A stretch of 64,000 nt of DNA from Roseburia hominis (GTDB lineage: Bacteria; Bacillota; Clostridia; Lachnospirales; Lachnospiraceae). Shown here piece after piece: positions 27,129 through 35,248 of this stretch. Location: positions 1 to 64,000 of the forward strand of contig NZ_JADYUI010000013.1 of NCBI RefSeq assembly GCF_021531695.1. The letters are read 5' to 3'. The translations under genes were made by a program, and so were the position numbers. The notes below the pieces were generated by a model. The model was given only the letters and a program-made list of their open reading frames with translations, was not told where the DNA came from and searched no databases. Every line of letters starts with the position of its first letter. Position 1 is the first letter of the stretch.

Positions 27129-28046
27129 ATGTATTATTTTATTGTAAATGCAGCCTCAAGGACAGGGAAAGCAAAGAAAATCTGGAATCAAATGGAGGAA
27201 TATCTGAAAGAAAAACAGATTGACTATATGGCTTTTCAGTCTAAGTATGCCGGACATGCAAAAGAGCTTGCGAAAGAAATCAGTAATTTTAGTGAACCGG
27301 TTCTTAAACTTATTGTATTGGGTGGGGATGGAACGGTGAATGAGGTATTAAATGGGATTGTGAATTTTGACAAGATTCGTCTTGGCTATATTCCGACCGG
27401 TTCCGGAAATGATTTTGGACGCGGGCTTTCTTTGCCGAAAGATCCGCTTGCAGCATTAAATCGTATTTTATCGGCAACCGAAGACTATGTGATGGATATC
27501 GGGCAGGTTACTTACGGCAGACGGAAACGCTATTTTGCCATTAGTTCCGGTGTGGGAATAGATGCAGATGTATGTAAACAGGCATTGATCTCCAAAATAA
27601 AAGTATTTTTAAACCGCTTGCGGCTTGGAAAGCTTACATACCTTTTACTTACCATAAAAGCGTTAAAAAGTATGCCGACCACGGAGGCAGAGATTCGTTT
27701 TTCGGATGGTACGGTAAAAAAAATCGAAAAGATGATTTTTGTGGTTGGAATGAATGAACGGACCGAGGGCGGTGGTGTTCCGATGGCACCCAAAGCAGAT
27801 GACAAGGATGGTTTGTTATCGGTATGCGTCGTACATGGACTTTCAAGAAAAAAAGCATTTTTCTTACTTCCTTTTTTAGTATTGGGGAAACATGAGGGAA
27901 TTAAAGGATTTGATATCATAAATTGTAGAAACTATTCTGTAAAATTAAAAGATGCCATGGTGCTTCATGCGGATGGAGAATATTGTGGCGAAGTTAAGGA
28001 GATGACGTTCTCCTGTGTACCCGCAAAACTGCATATTTTAAAATAA
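27129..28046 (+). CDS. Diacylglycerol kinase-family lipid kinase
   Basis: Protein of 305 residues of the DagK/YegS type, which phosphorylates diacylglycerol or related lipids at the membrane. The nucleotide-binding GGDGT lies at 65-69 with NEVLNGI, then IPTGSGNDFGRGL, and a C-terminal domain ending with LHADGE. It has its own ribosome binding site (AAGGGTG) 54 bp after malQ. Whether it belongs to the malQ transcript is unclear. Its terminator carries the spoIVA ribosome binding site. Confidence 0.88.
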   Translation: MYYFIVNAASRTGKAKKIWNQMEEYLKEKQIDYMAFQSKYAGHAKELAKEISNFSEPVLKLIVLGGDGTVNEVLNGIVNFDKIRLGYIPTGSGNDFGRGLSLPKDPLAALNRILSATEDYVMDIGQVTYGRRKRYFAISSGVGIDADVCKQALISKIKVFLNRLRLGKLTYLLLTIKALKSMPTTEAEIRFSDGTVKKIEKMIFVVGMNERTEGGGVPMAPKADDKDGLLSVCVVHGLSRKKAFFLLPFLVLGKHEGIKGFDIINCRNYSVKLKDAMVLHADGEYCGEVKEMTFSCVPAKLHILK

Positions 28047-28047
28047 A

Positions 28048-28075
28048 TCATAATGATTTTCCTCCTGCATATATT
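28048..28075 (+). promoter_or_regulatory. Candidate sigma-E promoter of spoIVA
   Basis: TCATAAT at 28048-28054, 13 bases, CATATATT at 28068-28075. The B. subtilis sigma-E consensus is roughly TCATATT, 13-14 bases, CATACAAT. Transcription would begin near 28082, in or just past the loop of the overlapping hairpin. The gene it serves is a known sigma-E target in Bacillus. Confidence 0.55.
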
Positions 28076-28103
28076 GTAACAGTATATGCAGGAGGATTTT
28101 TTT
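28061..28103 (+). terminator. Terminator of the lipid kinase gene, overlapping spoIVA RBS
   Basis: Perfect 13-bp inverted repeat CCTCCTGCATATA / TATATGCAGGAGG with a nine-base loop, followed by ATTTTTTT. The right arm contains the AGGAGG of spoIVA, whose ATG is at 28104. Confidence 0.9.
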
Positions 28104-29591
28104 ATGGACAATTCAAATAAGGGAGCCTTTGATATTTATAAGGATATCAGTGCAAGGACAAATGGAGAAATATACATAGGAGTTGTTGGGGGAGTAAGGA
28201 GCGGAAAGTCTACCTTTATTAAGCGGTTTATGGAGCTTATGGTACTTCCTTTTATGGAAGACGAGAACGAAAAAAAACGGGCAATTGATGAAATGCCGCA
28301 GTCAGCACAGGGAACGACGATTATGACGACGGAACCCAAATTTATTCCGAAAGATGCAGCAACAATTAAACTTTCCGATGATAACAGTGTAAAAGTGCGC
28401 TTAATTGACTGTGTGGGTTATATGGTGGATGGTGCGAACGGGCATATGGAAAACGGTGTGGAGCGTATGGTAAAGACCCCCTGGTATGATTATGAGATTC
28501 CGTTTACGGAGGCAGCAGAGCTTGGCACAAGAAAAGTTATTACCGAGCATGCAACGATAGGAATCGTAGTGACGACGGATGGTACGATTTCGGACATTCC
28601 AAGAGAGAGTTATGAAAAGGCAGAAGAACAGACAATAAGTGAGTTTCAAAAAGCAGGAAAACCTTTTATTGTGGTACTAAATTCTAAAAAGCCTTTTAGT
28701 GAGGAGACAATAAAACTGGCAGAGCGGATGAACGAAAAATATCAGGTTACCGTTTATCCTATGAATTGTGAGCAGCTGCATAAGGAAGATGTAAATCGGA
28801 TTTTAACCGGAATTTTGTATGAATTTCCGGTGGTAAAATTAAACTTTTTTATGCCAAAATGGATTGAAATGTTAGATAAGACAAATAAAATCAAGGCAAA
28901 TATCATCGAAAATGCAAAGAAAATCTTAAACGATGTTACCTATATGAAAGATGTGCTTTCCTATCCTTTTGAGCCGAAGGGAGAGTTTTTATCAAAGCTT
29001 AAGTTAGAAAAAATGCAGCTTTCGGTTGGAAGTGTCAATATTGCCATGGATGTGGAAGAAAAATATTATTACGAAAATATGAGTGAGATGACAGGAATCG
29101 AGGTAAAGGGAGAGTATCAGCTCATTGCCATGGTAAAAGAATTAGCGCAGATGAAACAGGAATATGAAAAAGTGAAAGATGCAATGCAGGCAGTAAGAAT
29201 GAAAGGGTATGGTGTGGTAAATCCGGAACTTTGTGACATCAATATGGAAGAACCGGTCATCATTAAACATGGGAATAAATTTGGTGTGAAATTAAAGGCA
29301 ACTTCTCCGTCCATTCATATGATCCGAGCCAATATTGAGACAGAAATCGCACCAATCGTTGGAAGTGAGGAACAGGCACAGGATTTAATCAATTATATTA
29401 AAGAGGGGGAGAAGACCAAAGAAGGCGTCTGGCAGACGAATGTTTTCGGAAAAACCTTGGGAGATCTTATGGAAGATGGGATAAGAAGCAAGATTTCCAT
29501 GATGGATGACGAGAGTCAGCTAAAATTGCAGGATACCATGCAGAAAATCGTGAATGACAGCAACGGAGGGCTGGTGTGCATTATTATCTGA
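28104..29591 (+). CDS. spoIVA: Stage IV sporulation protein A (coat morphogenetic ATPase)
   Basis: ATPase that polymerises on the outer forespore membrane to form the base of the spore coat. Protein of 495 residues, close to the 492 of B. subtilis. Walker A GGVRSGKST at 29-37 and the switch-like RLIDCVGYMVDGANGHMENG follow the family closely, and the conserved C-terminal membrane-targeting end (GGLVCIII) is intact. ATG 28104 is chosen for its AGGAGG. It is transcribed on its own. Presence of spoIVA shows the organism has an endospore programme. Confidence 0.97.
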   Translation: MDNSNKGAFDIYKDISARTNGEIYIGVVGGVRSGKSTFIKRFMELMVLPFMEDENEKKRAIDEMPQSAQGTTIMTTEPKFIPKDAATIKLSDDNSVKVRLIDCVGYMVDGANGHMENGVERMVKTPWYDYEIPFTEAAELGTRKVITEHATIGIVVTTDGTISDIPRESYEKAEEQTISEFQKAGKPFIVVLNSKKPFSEETIKLAERMNEKYQVTVYPMNCEQLHKEDVNRILTGILYEFPVVKLNFFMPKWIEMLDKTNKIKANIIENAKKILNDVTYMKDVLSYPFEPKGEFLSKLKLEKMQLSVGSVNIAMDVEEKYYYENMSEMTGIEVKGEYQLIAMVKELAQMKQEYEKVKDAMQAVRMKGYGVVNPELCDINMEEPVIIKHGNKFGVKLKATSPSIHMIRANIETEIAPIVGSEEQAQDLINYIKEGEKTKEGVWQTNVFGKTLGDLMEDGIRSKISMMDDESQLKLQDTMQKIVNDSNGGLVCIII

Positions 29592-29769
29592 TGGAAATGC
29601 AGGTACGCCTTGCATATTCGAAATTATCATGCTACACTAATGCAAAGCATATATTTCAATGATGTGTCGAAAAAATGACATTCTGAGGTGAAAGCCTTCT
29701 TCATTCTATACATAGCAGCGTTCGCTGTTATCCGTTCAGAAATTCTATGCTTTTTATCAATCAAAAAAA

Positions 29770-29804
29770 GCAGGAGAATTTTTGAAGGCTCCTGCGCAGG
29801 AGGT
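29770..29804 (+). promoter_or_regulatory. RBS-region switch-like palindromes
   Basis: GCAGGAG at 29770, CTCCTGC at 29789 and GCAGGAGG at 29796: the middle copy can pair with the first or with the ribosome binding site. Mutually exclusive pairing could tune translation of the nuclease gene. Confidence 0.45.
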
Positions 29805-29808
29805 AAAA

Positions 29809-30783
29809 TTGAATAAAGAAGTAACAAAGACGTTGGCACAGCCAAACAGAGAGTACAAGGATACGCTGTTTCGTATGATTTTTAATGACAGAGAGCAGCT
29901 GCTTAATCTCTACAATGCGGTAAACGGAACATCTTATGATGATTTGACGGAGGTGGAAATCGTCACACTGGAAAATGCCATCTATATGAATGTGAAAAAT
30001 GATGTGGCATTTCTCATGGATTTCTGCTTAAATCTCTACGAACACCAGTCCACTTATAATCCAAATATTCCGCTACGGAACTTGTTTTACGTGGCAAAGG
30101 AGTATCAGAAACTGGTGGAACAGAAATCACTTTACACCTCAGTTCCCATAAAGATTCCGACACCAAAGTTTGTGGTATTTTATAATGGAATAATGGAACA
30201 GGAAGAAAAAAAGGAACTGCGTCTGTCGGATTTATTTGCAAAGCAGGAAGCAGAACCGGAACTGGAATTAAAAGTATTAATGCTTAATATCAACTATGGA
30301 CACAATAAAGAATTAATGGAGCAGTGCAGACTCTTAAAAGAATATTCGATGTATGTGGCAAGAGTGCGGACTTATGCAGGAAAGATGGACATTAAAGAAG
30401 CGGTAGAACGTGCCGTGAATGAGTGTATTAAGGAAGGAATCCTGGAAAAGTTCTTACGGAAATGTCGGGCGGAGGCGATAGAAGTGAGTATATTTGAATA
30501 TGATGAAGAATGGGAAATGAAAAAATTAAGGCAGGCAGAGTACGATGCCGGAGTTATGGATGGAAGAGAGAAAGGAAAAAGCGAGGGAAAAAGTGAAGGT
30601 AAGTATAAAAACTTGCTGGAATTAATATGCAAAAAACTTGCCAAGAATAAATCATTATCACAGATCGCGGAAGAATTAGAAGAAGATGAGGACACCATCC
30701 GTCCACTTTATGAGGCGGCAAAAGCTGCAGCACCGGAGTATGATATTGATAAGATTTATGACAGTTTGCTCATGAGCAAGTAG
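29809..30783 (+). CDS. Rpn/PD-(D/E)XK nuclease-family protein
   Basis: Protein of 324 residues of the Rpn (recombination-promoting nuclease, transposase_31-like) group. N-terminal KDTLFRMIFNDREQLLNLYNA, then a probable PD-(D/E)XK core (NDVAFLMDFCLNLYEHQST, VFYNG), and a Lys/Glu/Gly-rich C-terminus (GREKGKSEGKSEGK) that is a common length-variable part of these proteins. The start is TTG, with GCAGGAGGT upstream. The last codons and stop (ATG AGC AAG TAG) lie within a dispersed palindromic repeat. Such genes often occur in several copies per genome. Role in vivo is uncertain. Confidence 0.8.
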   Translation: MNKEVTKTLAQPNREYKDTLFRMIFNDREQLLNLYNAVNGTSYDDLTEVEIVTLENAIYMNVKNDVAFLMDFCLNLYEHQSTYNPNIPLRNLFYVAKEYQKLVEQKSLYTSVPIKIPTPKFVVFYNGIMEQEEKKELRLSDLFAKQEAEPELELKVLMLNINYGHNKELMEQCRLLKEYSMYVARVRTYAGKMDIKEAVERAVNECIKEGILEKFLRKCRAEAIEVSIFEYDEEWEMKKLRQAEYDAGVMDGREKGKSEGKSEGKYKNLLELICKKLAKNKSLSQIAEELEEDEDTIRPLYEAAKAAAPEYDIDKIYDSLLMSK

Positions 30784-30811
30784 TGAAGCGGATTGCGAAT
30801 GTTCGCTTTAC
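30770..30811 (+). repeat. Short palindromic repeat, copy R2
   Basis: TCATGAGCAAGTAGTGAAGC, then GGATTGCGAATGTTCGCTTTAC. It overlaps the final four codons and stop of the nuclease gene, the TAG being part of the repeat. Arms GTGAAGCG / TGTTCGCTTTAC pair imperfectly. Confidence 0.78.
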
Positions 30812-30912
30812 AAAGTAAATGAGTCAAGATATAAAAATATAGGAAGCTTGGTCCCAATTATCCAATGTGTCGAAAAACCCCTTGCTTTAGCTAGGAGGAG
30901 TGTCAGACAGAG

Positions 30913-30960
30913 ACTGCTCTTTTTCAGATTGTAAACGTCTGAACAAGGGCAGTTTTTTAT
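30913..30960 (+). terminator. Strong T-tailed hairpin
   Basis: ACTGCTCTTTTTCAGA / TCTGAACAAGGGCAGT, 15 of 16 positions paired, loop of nine, then TTTTTT. About 130 bp after the nuclease gene; it could end that transcript. Confidence 0.75.
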
Positions 30961-30997
30961 TTGATAGGAAATTCCATTGAATTTCCTATCAAATAAA
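30956..30997 (+). repeat. Perfect 19-bp inverted repeat
   Basis: TTTATTTGATAGGAAATTC / GAATTTCCTATCAAATAAA around CATT. It directly adjoins the preceding terminator and could pair as an alternative structure. Confidence 0.8.
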
Positions 30998-31063
30998 AAC
31001 GCTTCGCGAAGAATGCGCACTCGCACAAATGGAAAAATGTCGCAAAGCGACTGTGCTCGGCGC

Positions 31064-31129
31064 ACAAAGTGGAGCAAGTCCCTCATGAGTGAGGGATACA
31101 GGGAGTTGAAGTGGACTTGTCCACTTTGT
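31064..31129 (+). repeat. Nested palindrome
   Basis: Outer arms ACAAAGTGGAGCAAGTCC / GGACTTGTCCACTTTGT and an inner TCCCTCA-TGAG-TGAGGGA hairpin. It shares CACAAAGTGGA and TCCACTTT with the divergent short repeat at 15446-15486. Confidence 0.7.
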
Positions 31130-31253
31130 TCTTAAGAATATATTTGGCAACTTTAAGTTGCATTATGATAAAAAATAGAACTTTGAAATTGGTAGATACC
31201 TATGGAGTGATTTGATAAAATGATTTCAGCGTAAGGAAAGGAGAAAAAAACGG

Positions 31254-31952
31254 ATGGGTTTTGGACAAAATTTGCAATTTTTACGAAAAATGAGAAACAG
31301 GATGACGCAAGAGGAATTAGCTGAAAAAATGGAGGTTAGCAGGCAGACCATATCAAAGTGGGAACTGGAGGCAGCATTTCCTGAAATGGAAAAAGCTATT
31401 TTGCTTTCGCAATTGTTTTCCTGTTCACTGGATGAGCTGATGCTGGGTGATATGGTTTGTGATAATGAAGCTTACACTGATATCAGAGTGGAAGAGGTTT
31501 CTGCACTGAGATATATAAAATATGCGGTAATCAGCCAGGAACCAGAAGAGGATGCGATGAATCATATGAAGGCGTGGGCGGATGCTTTTGGAATAGAAAA
31601 TCCGGAAATTATTGGCTGGGATTTTTCCTGTTTGTCACAGGAACAGGTTAATGTATATCATATGCATGGATATGAGGCAGCTTGTATTTTGCCAGAGGCT
31701 GTGAAGCAACCGGAACTGCCAATTATGGAACAGGAAAAACAGCTATACTCAGTTATTACCATTAAGGAACCATTTGATGCACCCTTTGTATTGATTCCAA
31801 ATGCATACAAGACACTTGGATATTATATTGAGATAAATGGAATGAAGGAAAAGCGTCAGAAAGGTATTTTGCCATGTTTTGAAAAAACATATGAAAAAAA
31901 TGGTATTGTATACATGGATATACATATTGCAGTAGAGAACGTACATTCATGA
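31254..31952 (+). CDS. XRE-family regulator with C-terminal effector-binding domain
   Basis: N-terminal helix-turn-helix (QNLQFLRKMRNRMTQEELAE, SRQTISKWE; residues 4-62), then a domain from about residue 80 that resembles GyrI-like/AraC effector-binding domains (VSALRYIKYAVISQ, YIEINGMKEK, YMDIHIAVE). Such proteins sense small molecules or drugs and control nearby genes. AAAGGAG precedes the ATG. It ends before a terminator, so it is probably monocistronic. The target may be itself. Confidence 0.82.
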   Translation: MGFGQNLQFLRKMRNRMTQEELAEKMEVSRQTISKWELEAAFPEMEKAILLSQLFSCSLDELMLGDMVCDNEAYTDIRVEEVSALRYIKYAVISQEPEEDAMNHMKAWADAFGIENPEIIGWDFSCLSQEQVNVYHMHGYEAACILPEAVKQPELPIMEQEKQLYSVITIKEPFDAPFVLIPNAYKTLGYYIEINGMKEKRQKGILPCFEKTYEKNGIVYMDIHIAVENVHS

Positions 31953-31968
31953 TTGCATGAAAAACATA

Positions 31969-32007
31969 AAAGACCGTTTATTATAAGAATAGATGGTCTT
32001 TTTTTGT
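31969..32007 (+). terminator. Terminator after the XRE regulator
   Basis: AAGACCGTTTA / TAGATGGTCTT, 11 bp with G-T pairs, followed by TTTTTTT. Confidence 0.8.
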
Positions 32008-32100
32008 GAAAAAATGTATTTCACATGTATGCCTTTGTGGTATAATTCAAAGATACCGATGAAACCGAAAAGTAGATGGCAGGCAAAAGAAGGAGCAAAT

Positions 32101-32589
32101 ATGCGAAGACGAGAGAGAAAAGTAGAAGATACCAAAGAGATAAAAAGAATTTTAGATGAGAGCAAGTATTTACAGCTTGGATTATGCGATAAAGATCAGC
32201 CTTATGTCGTACCAATGAATTATGGTTATGTGTATGAAGAGGACAGGCTGACATTTTATCTGCATGGTGCAACAGAAGGGTATAAATACGAATTAATTGC
32301 GAAAAATCCAAAAGTAGCATTTGCCTTGGAATGTGGAGTAGAACCATTTGAGGGAAAAGTGGCATGCCAGTATGGGATGATTTACTCGAGTATTATGGGA
32401 AAAGGAGTGGCACATCTCATTACAGATGTTGAGGAAAAGAAACGTGCACTTACCCTTCTTATGAAAGCACAGACCGGAAAAGACTTTACATTTAATGAAG
32501 AATTAGTTTCTATCGTAAATGTAATCCGGATTGATGTGACAGAATTTGAGGCAAAAAGCCGACCATTACCACCGGCAATGCAGAAATAG
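32101..32589 (+). CDS. PNPOx-like (pyridoxamine 5'-phosphate oxidase fold) flavoprotein
   Basis: Split-barrel flavin-binding family protein of 162 residues, similar to the NimA/nitroimidazole-resistance group: MRRRERKVEDTKEIKRILDESKYLQLGLCD at the start, then QPYVVPMNYGYVYEEDRLTFYLHGATEGYK, GKGVAHLI and a C-terminal FEAKSRPLP. The family binds FMN or heme and reduces small substrates. ATG 32101 is preceded by AAGGAG; the frame is open further upstream but through the terminator. The actual substrate is unknown. Confidence 0.85.
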   Translation: MRRRERKVEDTKEIKRILDESKYLQLGLCDKDQPYVVPMNYGYVYEEDRLTFYLHGATEGYKYELIAKNPKVAFALECGVEPFEGKVACQYGMIYSSIMGKGVAHLITDVEEKKRALTLLMKAQTGKDFTFNEELVSIVNVIRIDVTEFEAKSRPLPPAMQK

Positions 32590-32625
32590 GAAGTAAGACA
32601 TTAGAAAATGGAAAAGGAACGGGAT

Positions 32626-35154
32626 ATGAAAAAGAAAAGTAATATTTGGTTGTATGCAGAGGTATTTGTATTCATGATGGTAATTATGGCAGTGATATGC
32701 AAAATCTTACATGTGGCACCATTTGGAGGGAATACTTTTGCAACAAGAGATGCTGATATTCAGTATCTTGATTTTTTCGCATATTTAAAAGATGTTTTAA
32801 ATGGAAAACAATCCATACAATACACTTTTGGAAAAACACTGGGTGGAAATAATATAGCGGTATTTGGTTATTATCTTTCTTCTCCCTTAAATTTGCTGGT
32901 ATTGCTTTTTGAAAAGAGTCAGTTAGAAGTATTTTATACATTGCTTGTTTCGCTAAAACTCAGTTTGGCAGCAGTTGCAGGAGCAGTGTTTATAAAAAAC
33001 AGATATCCGAAACTGCAAAATAGCTTTGTCATTATCTTTGCATTATCGTATGGACTAATGCAGTATAACATGGCACAGATTTGCAATGCCATGTGGTTGG
33101 ATGGAGTAATTATGCTGCCGTTCCTATTACTGGCGGTACACCGGCTGGTACAAAAAGGGGATAAGCTGCCTTTGATGGTTACGGTCGGATTGGCAATTCT
33201 TTTTAACTGGTATACCGGAGCAATTGATTGTCTGTTTTCTGTTATCTGGTTTGTATATGAAGTATTGCGGGAAAATCAGTTTTCATGGGAAAATAGAAAA
33301 ATTATCCTGCATCATATTTTGCATTATATTTATGCGATGATAGTCGGAGTGTTTTTAAGCTGCATTTTATTTGTTCCTGTTGTGTTTGCAATGATGGGTG
33401 GAAGAGCCGGGATAGATTTTTCCAGTCTGAGAGAGCATTATTACTGGGGAAATTTTCTTTCTTTTATACCGAAACTTGTACTTGGTTCAGAGAGTGAGTA
33501 TGCCGGGGTATCATTATATTGCGGCAGTATTCCGGTTATGGGAACAATTGCATATTTTATGTCTAAAAAAGTAGAGAAACGTGAGAAAATATGCCATGCA
33601 ATTTTATTGCTTGTGACGATATCATTGTTTTATGTTCCGGTTTTCATTTTATTATTTGGACTGTTAAAAGATGTAAGCAGTTATTGGTATCGTTATTCCT
33701 ATGTGGGAATCTTTACCTTACTGGTTATCGCAGCAGAATTTTTTGCAAATCATTTCGAAGAGGAGAAAAGTAAGGTTTTATGCAAAGCTGCTGTCTTTTT
33801 TGCACTTGTTGTGTTTGCCATGGAGTATGCAAATCCGGTAAATGCAATGTCACATTTATATGTGATGTTGTTTGTAATGGCATTGTTTTGCGGCATATAT
33901 TTTTTGGAATGTCATGCAAAGCAAAGAAAAGTGTTCTTTTCCATGTGTCTGGTTCTGTTATCGGCAGGAGAACTCATTTGTAATGCTAAGGTTATGAATA
34001 ACGTGGTAGATCATGCAGATGATTATGAAGAATACACCAGACAGGAAGAAAAGTTAGTTGCAGACCTGCAAGCTTATGACCAGAGCTTTTACAGGGTGAA
34101 TCAGACAAAAACACGAAATGAAGAGAGGAATCATCTGACCGCTAATTATAATGAAGCACTGGCATTTGGATATCATTCCGTCAGTGGATATACATCGGAT
34201 CCGGATGATTTTCAACGTGATTTTTTGAATCAGTTGGGCTATAATATCTGCGGTGACAATATGAATATTGTAAATACCAGTATGATAGGTGCTGACAGCC
34301 TTATGAATGTAAAATACATTTTATCGGATTATGAAATAAATGGATTAAAGAAAATAGACAAAATTGGTGCACAAAATGGAAAAGCGGTATACGAAAATCC
34401 ATTTGTTTTGCCACTTGCATTTTCCTATCCTGCCTCTGATAGGTTAATCAAGGAAGAGAACAGCAATCCGTTTTTATATCAGAATGAAGTGTATAGCAAA
34501 TTGACAGGAAGAAAGGTAACCATCTATAAACCTCTGGATTATGAAAGAACAGATGGAGATAACGCGGTATCTTTTCAACTGCATTTGCCGGGACAGGAGG
34601 CAGCAGTTTATGGATATTGTGATATGACGGAATGGGGCTCCGGCGATATTTATGTGGATGATGTATATATCAGTGGATATAATCAGTGGCTGGCACCAAG
34701 AGTAATTTATGTGCCATGTAATACAGATAGTGAAACAGCAGAGGTGAGGATTGAAAAAGAAAATTGCGGGAAAGCAATTACGGATAGTCAGTTTTATTAT
34801 TTAGATCTTAAAGAACTACAGGCTGTCACAGATGAAATACAGCAAAAACAGGCGAAGGATATTAAGATAGAGAATAAAAGTGCTTCCATGCTGGTAGAAA
34901 ATGCAAAGGAAGGGGAAAGCCTTTATGTGGCAATCCCATACGAAAAAGGCTGGACAATTTTGCAGAATGGGAAAGAAATAGAACCGGAATTGATAGGAAA
35001 TTGTATGATGTCGATTCCATTACAAAAAGGAAAAAACCAGATAGAGATGACGTATCAGGCAAGGGGGATTTGGATTGGTAGAATAGTATCTATATTGGGA
35101 GTGCTTGCGGTATTATATGAAACGTTCAGACAACGCAGAGGGAACGGTTCATGA
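32626..35154 (+). CDS. YfhO-family multi-pass membrane protein
   Basis: Large membrane protein of 842 residues with about 12-13 hydrophobic segments in the first 450 residues and a long extracellular C-terminal domain before a last hydrophobic helix. It matches the YfhO (PF09586) pattern: FATRDADIQYLDFFAYLKDVL, GNNIAVFGYYLSSPLN, MWLDGVIMLPFLLLAVHRL, FNWYTGAIDCLFSVIW. YfhO proteins are implicated in glycosylation of teichoic acids as GT-C-like enzymes (family knowledge). AAGGAACGGG lies before ATG 32626. It is followed by an LtaS-like gene, consistent with a teichoic-acid context. The stop codon lies in a palindromic repeat. Confidence 0.85.
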   Translation: MKKKSNIWLYAEVFVFMMVIMAVICKILHVAPFGGNTFATRDADIQYLDFFAYLKDVLNGKQSIQYTFGKTLGGNNIAVFGYYLSSPLNLLVLLFEKSQLEVFYTLLVSLKLSLAAVAGAVFIKNRYPKLQNSFVIIFALSYGLMQYNMAQICNAMWLDGVIMLPFLLLAVHRLVQKGDKLPLMVTVGLAILFNWYTGAIDCLFSVIWFVYEVLRENQFSWENRKIILHHILHYIYAMIVGVFLSCILFVPVVFAMMGGRAGIDFSSLREHYYWGNFLSFIPKLVLGSESEYAGVSLYCGSIPVMGTIAYFMSKKVEKREKICHAILLLVTISLFYVPVFILLFGLLKDVSSYWYRYSYVGIFTLLVIAAEFFANHFEEEKSKVLCKAAVFFALVVFAMEYANPVNAMSHLYVMLFVMALFCGIYFLECHAKQRKVFFSMCLVLLSAGELICNAKVMNNVVDHADDYEEYTRQEEKLVADLQAYDQSFYRVNQTKTRNEERNHLTANYNEALAFGYHSVSGYTSDPDDFQRDFLNQLGYNICGDNMNIVNTSMIGADSLMNVKYILSDYEINGLKKIDKIGAQNGKAVYENPFVLPLAFSYPASDRLIKEENSNPFLYQNEVYSKLTGRKVTIYKPLDYERTDGDNAVSFQLHLPGQEAAVYGYCDMTEWGSGDIYVDDVYISGYNQWLAPRVIYVPCNTDSETAEVRIEKENCGKAITDSQFYYLDLKELQAVTDEIQQKQAKDIKIENKSASMLVENAKEGESLYVAIPYEKGWTILQNGKEIEPELIGNCMMSIPLQKGKNQIEMTYQARGIWIGRIVSILGVLAVLYETFRQRRGNGS

Positions 35155-35191
35155 GCAAGTAGCAAAGCGGATTGCGAATGTCCGCTTTACT
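35149..35191 (+). repeat. Short palindromic repeat, copy R3
   Basis: TCATGAGCAAGTAGCAAAGC, GGATTGCGAATG, TCCGCTTTACT. Its first bases TCA TGA are the last sense codon and stop of the YfhO gene. Arms AAAGCGGA / TCCGCTTT make an 8-bp stem. Confidence 0.82.
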
Positions 35192-35210
35192 GGGGAAACA
35201 TAACGAAAAA

Positions 35211-35248
35211 ATGAGGAAGAAACAAAGAAGTGAGAAAGAAACAAAGAA
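35211..35248 (+). repeat. 19-bp tandem duplication at a start codon
   Basis: ATGAGGAAGAAACAAAGAA is followed immediately by GTGAGAAAGAAACAAAGAA. The second unit carries the start of the LtaS-like gene; the first gives a 17-codon frame in another phase. Confidence 0.75.

Larger units (their letters stand above)
30784..31253. other. Gene-free region with a hairpin cluster
   Basis: 470 bp without coding signal. It holds three strong palindromes (30913-30960, 30956-30997, 31064-31129), and CCCCTTGCTTTAGCTAGGAGG near 30878-30898, which resembles the hairpin ends of IS200/IS605-type elements (tentative). No transposase is present. Confidence 0.55.
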
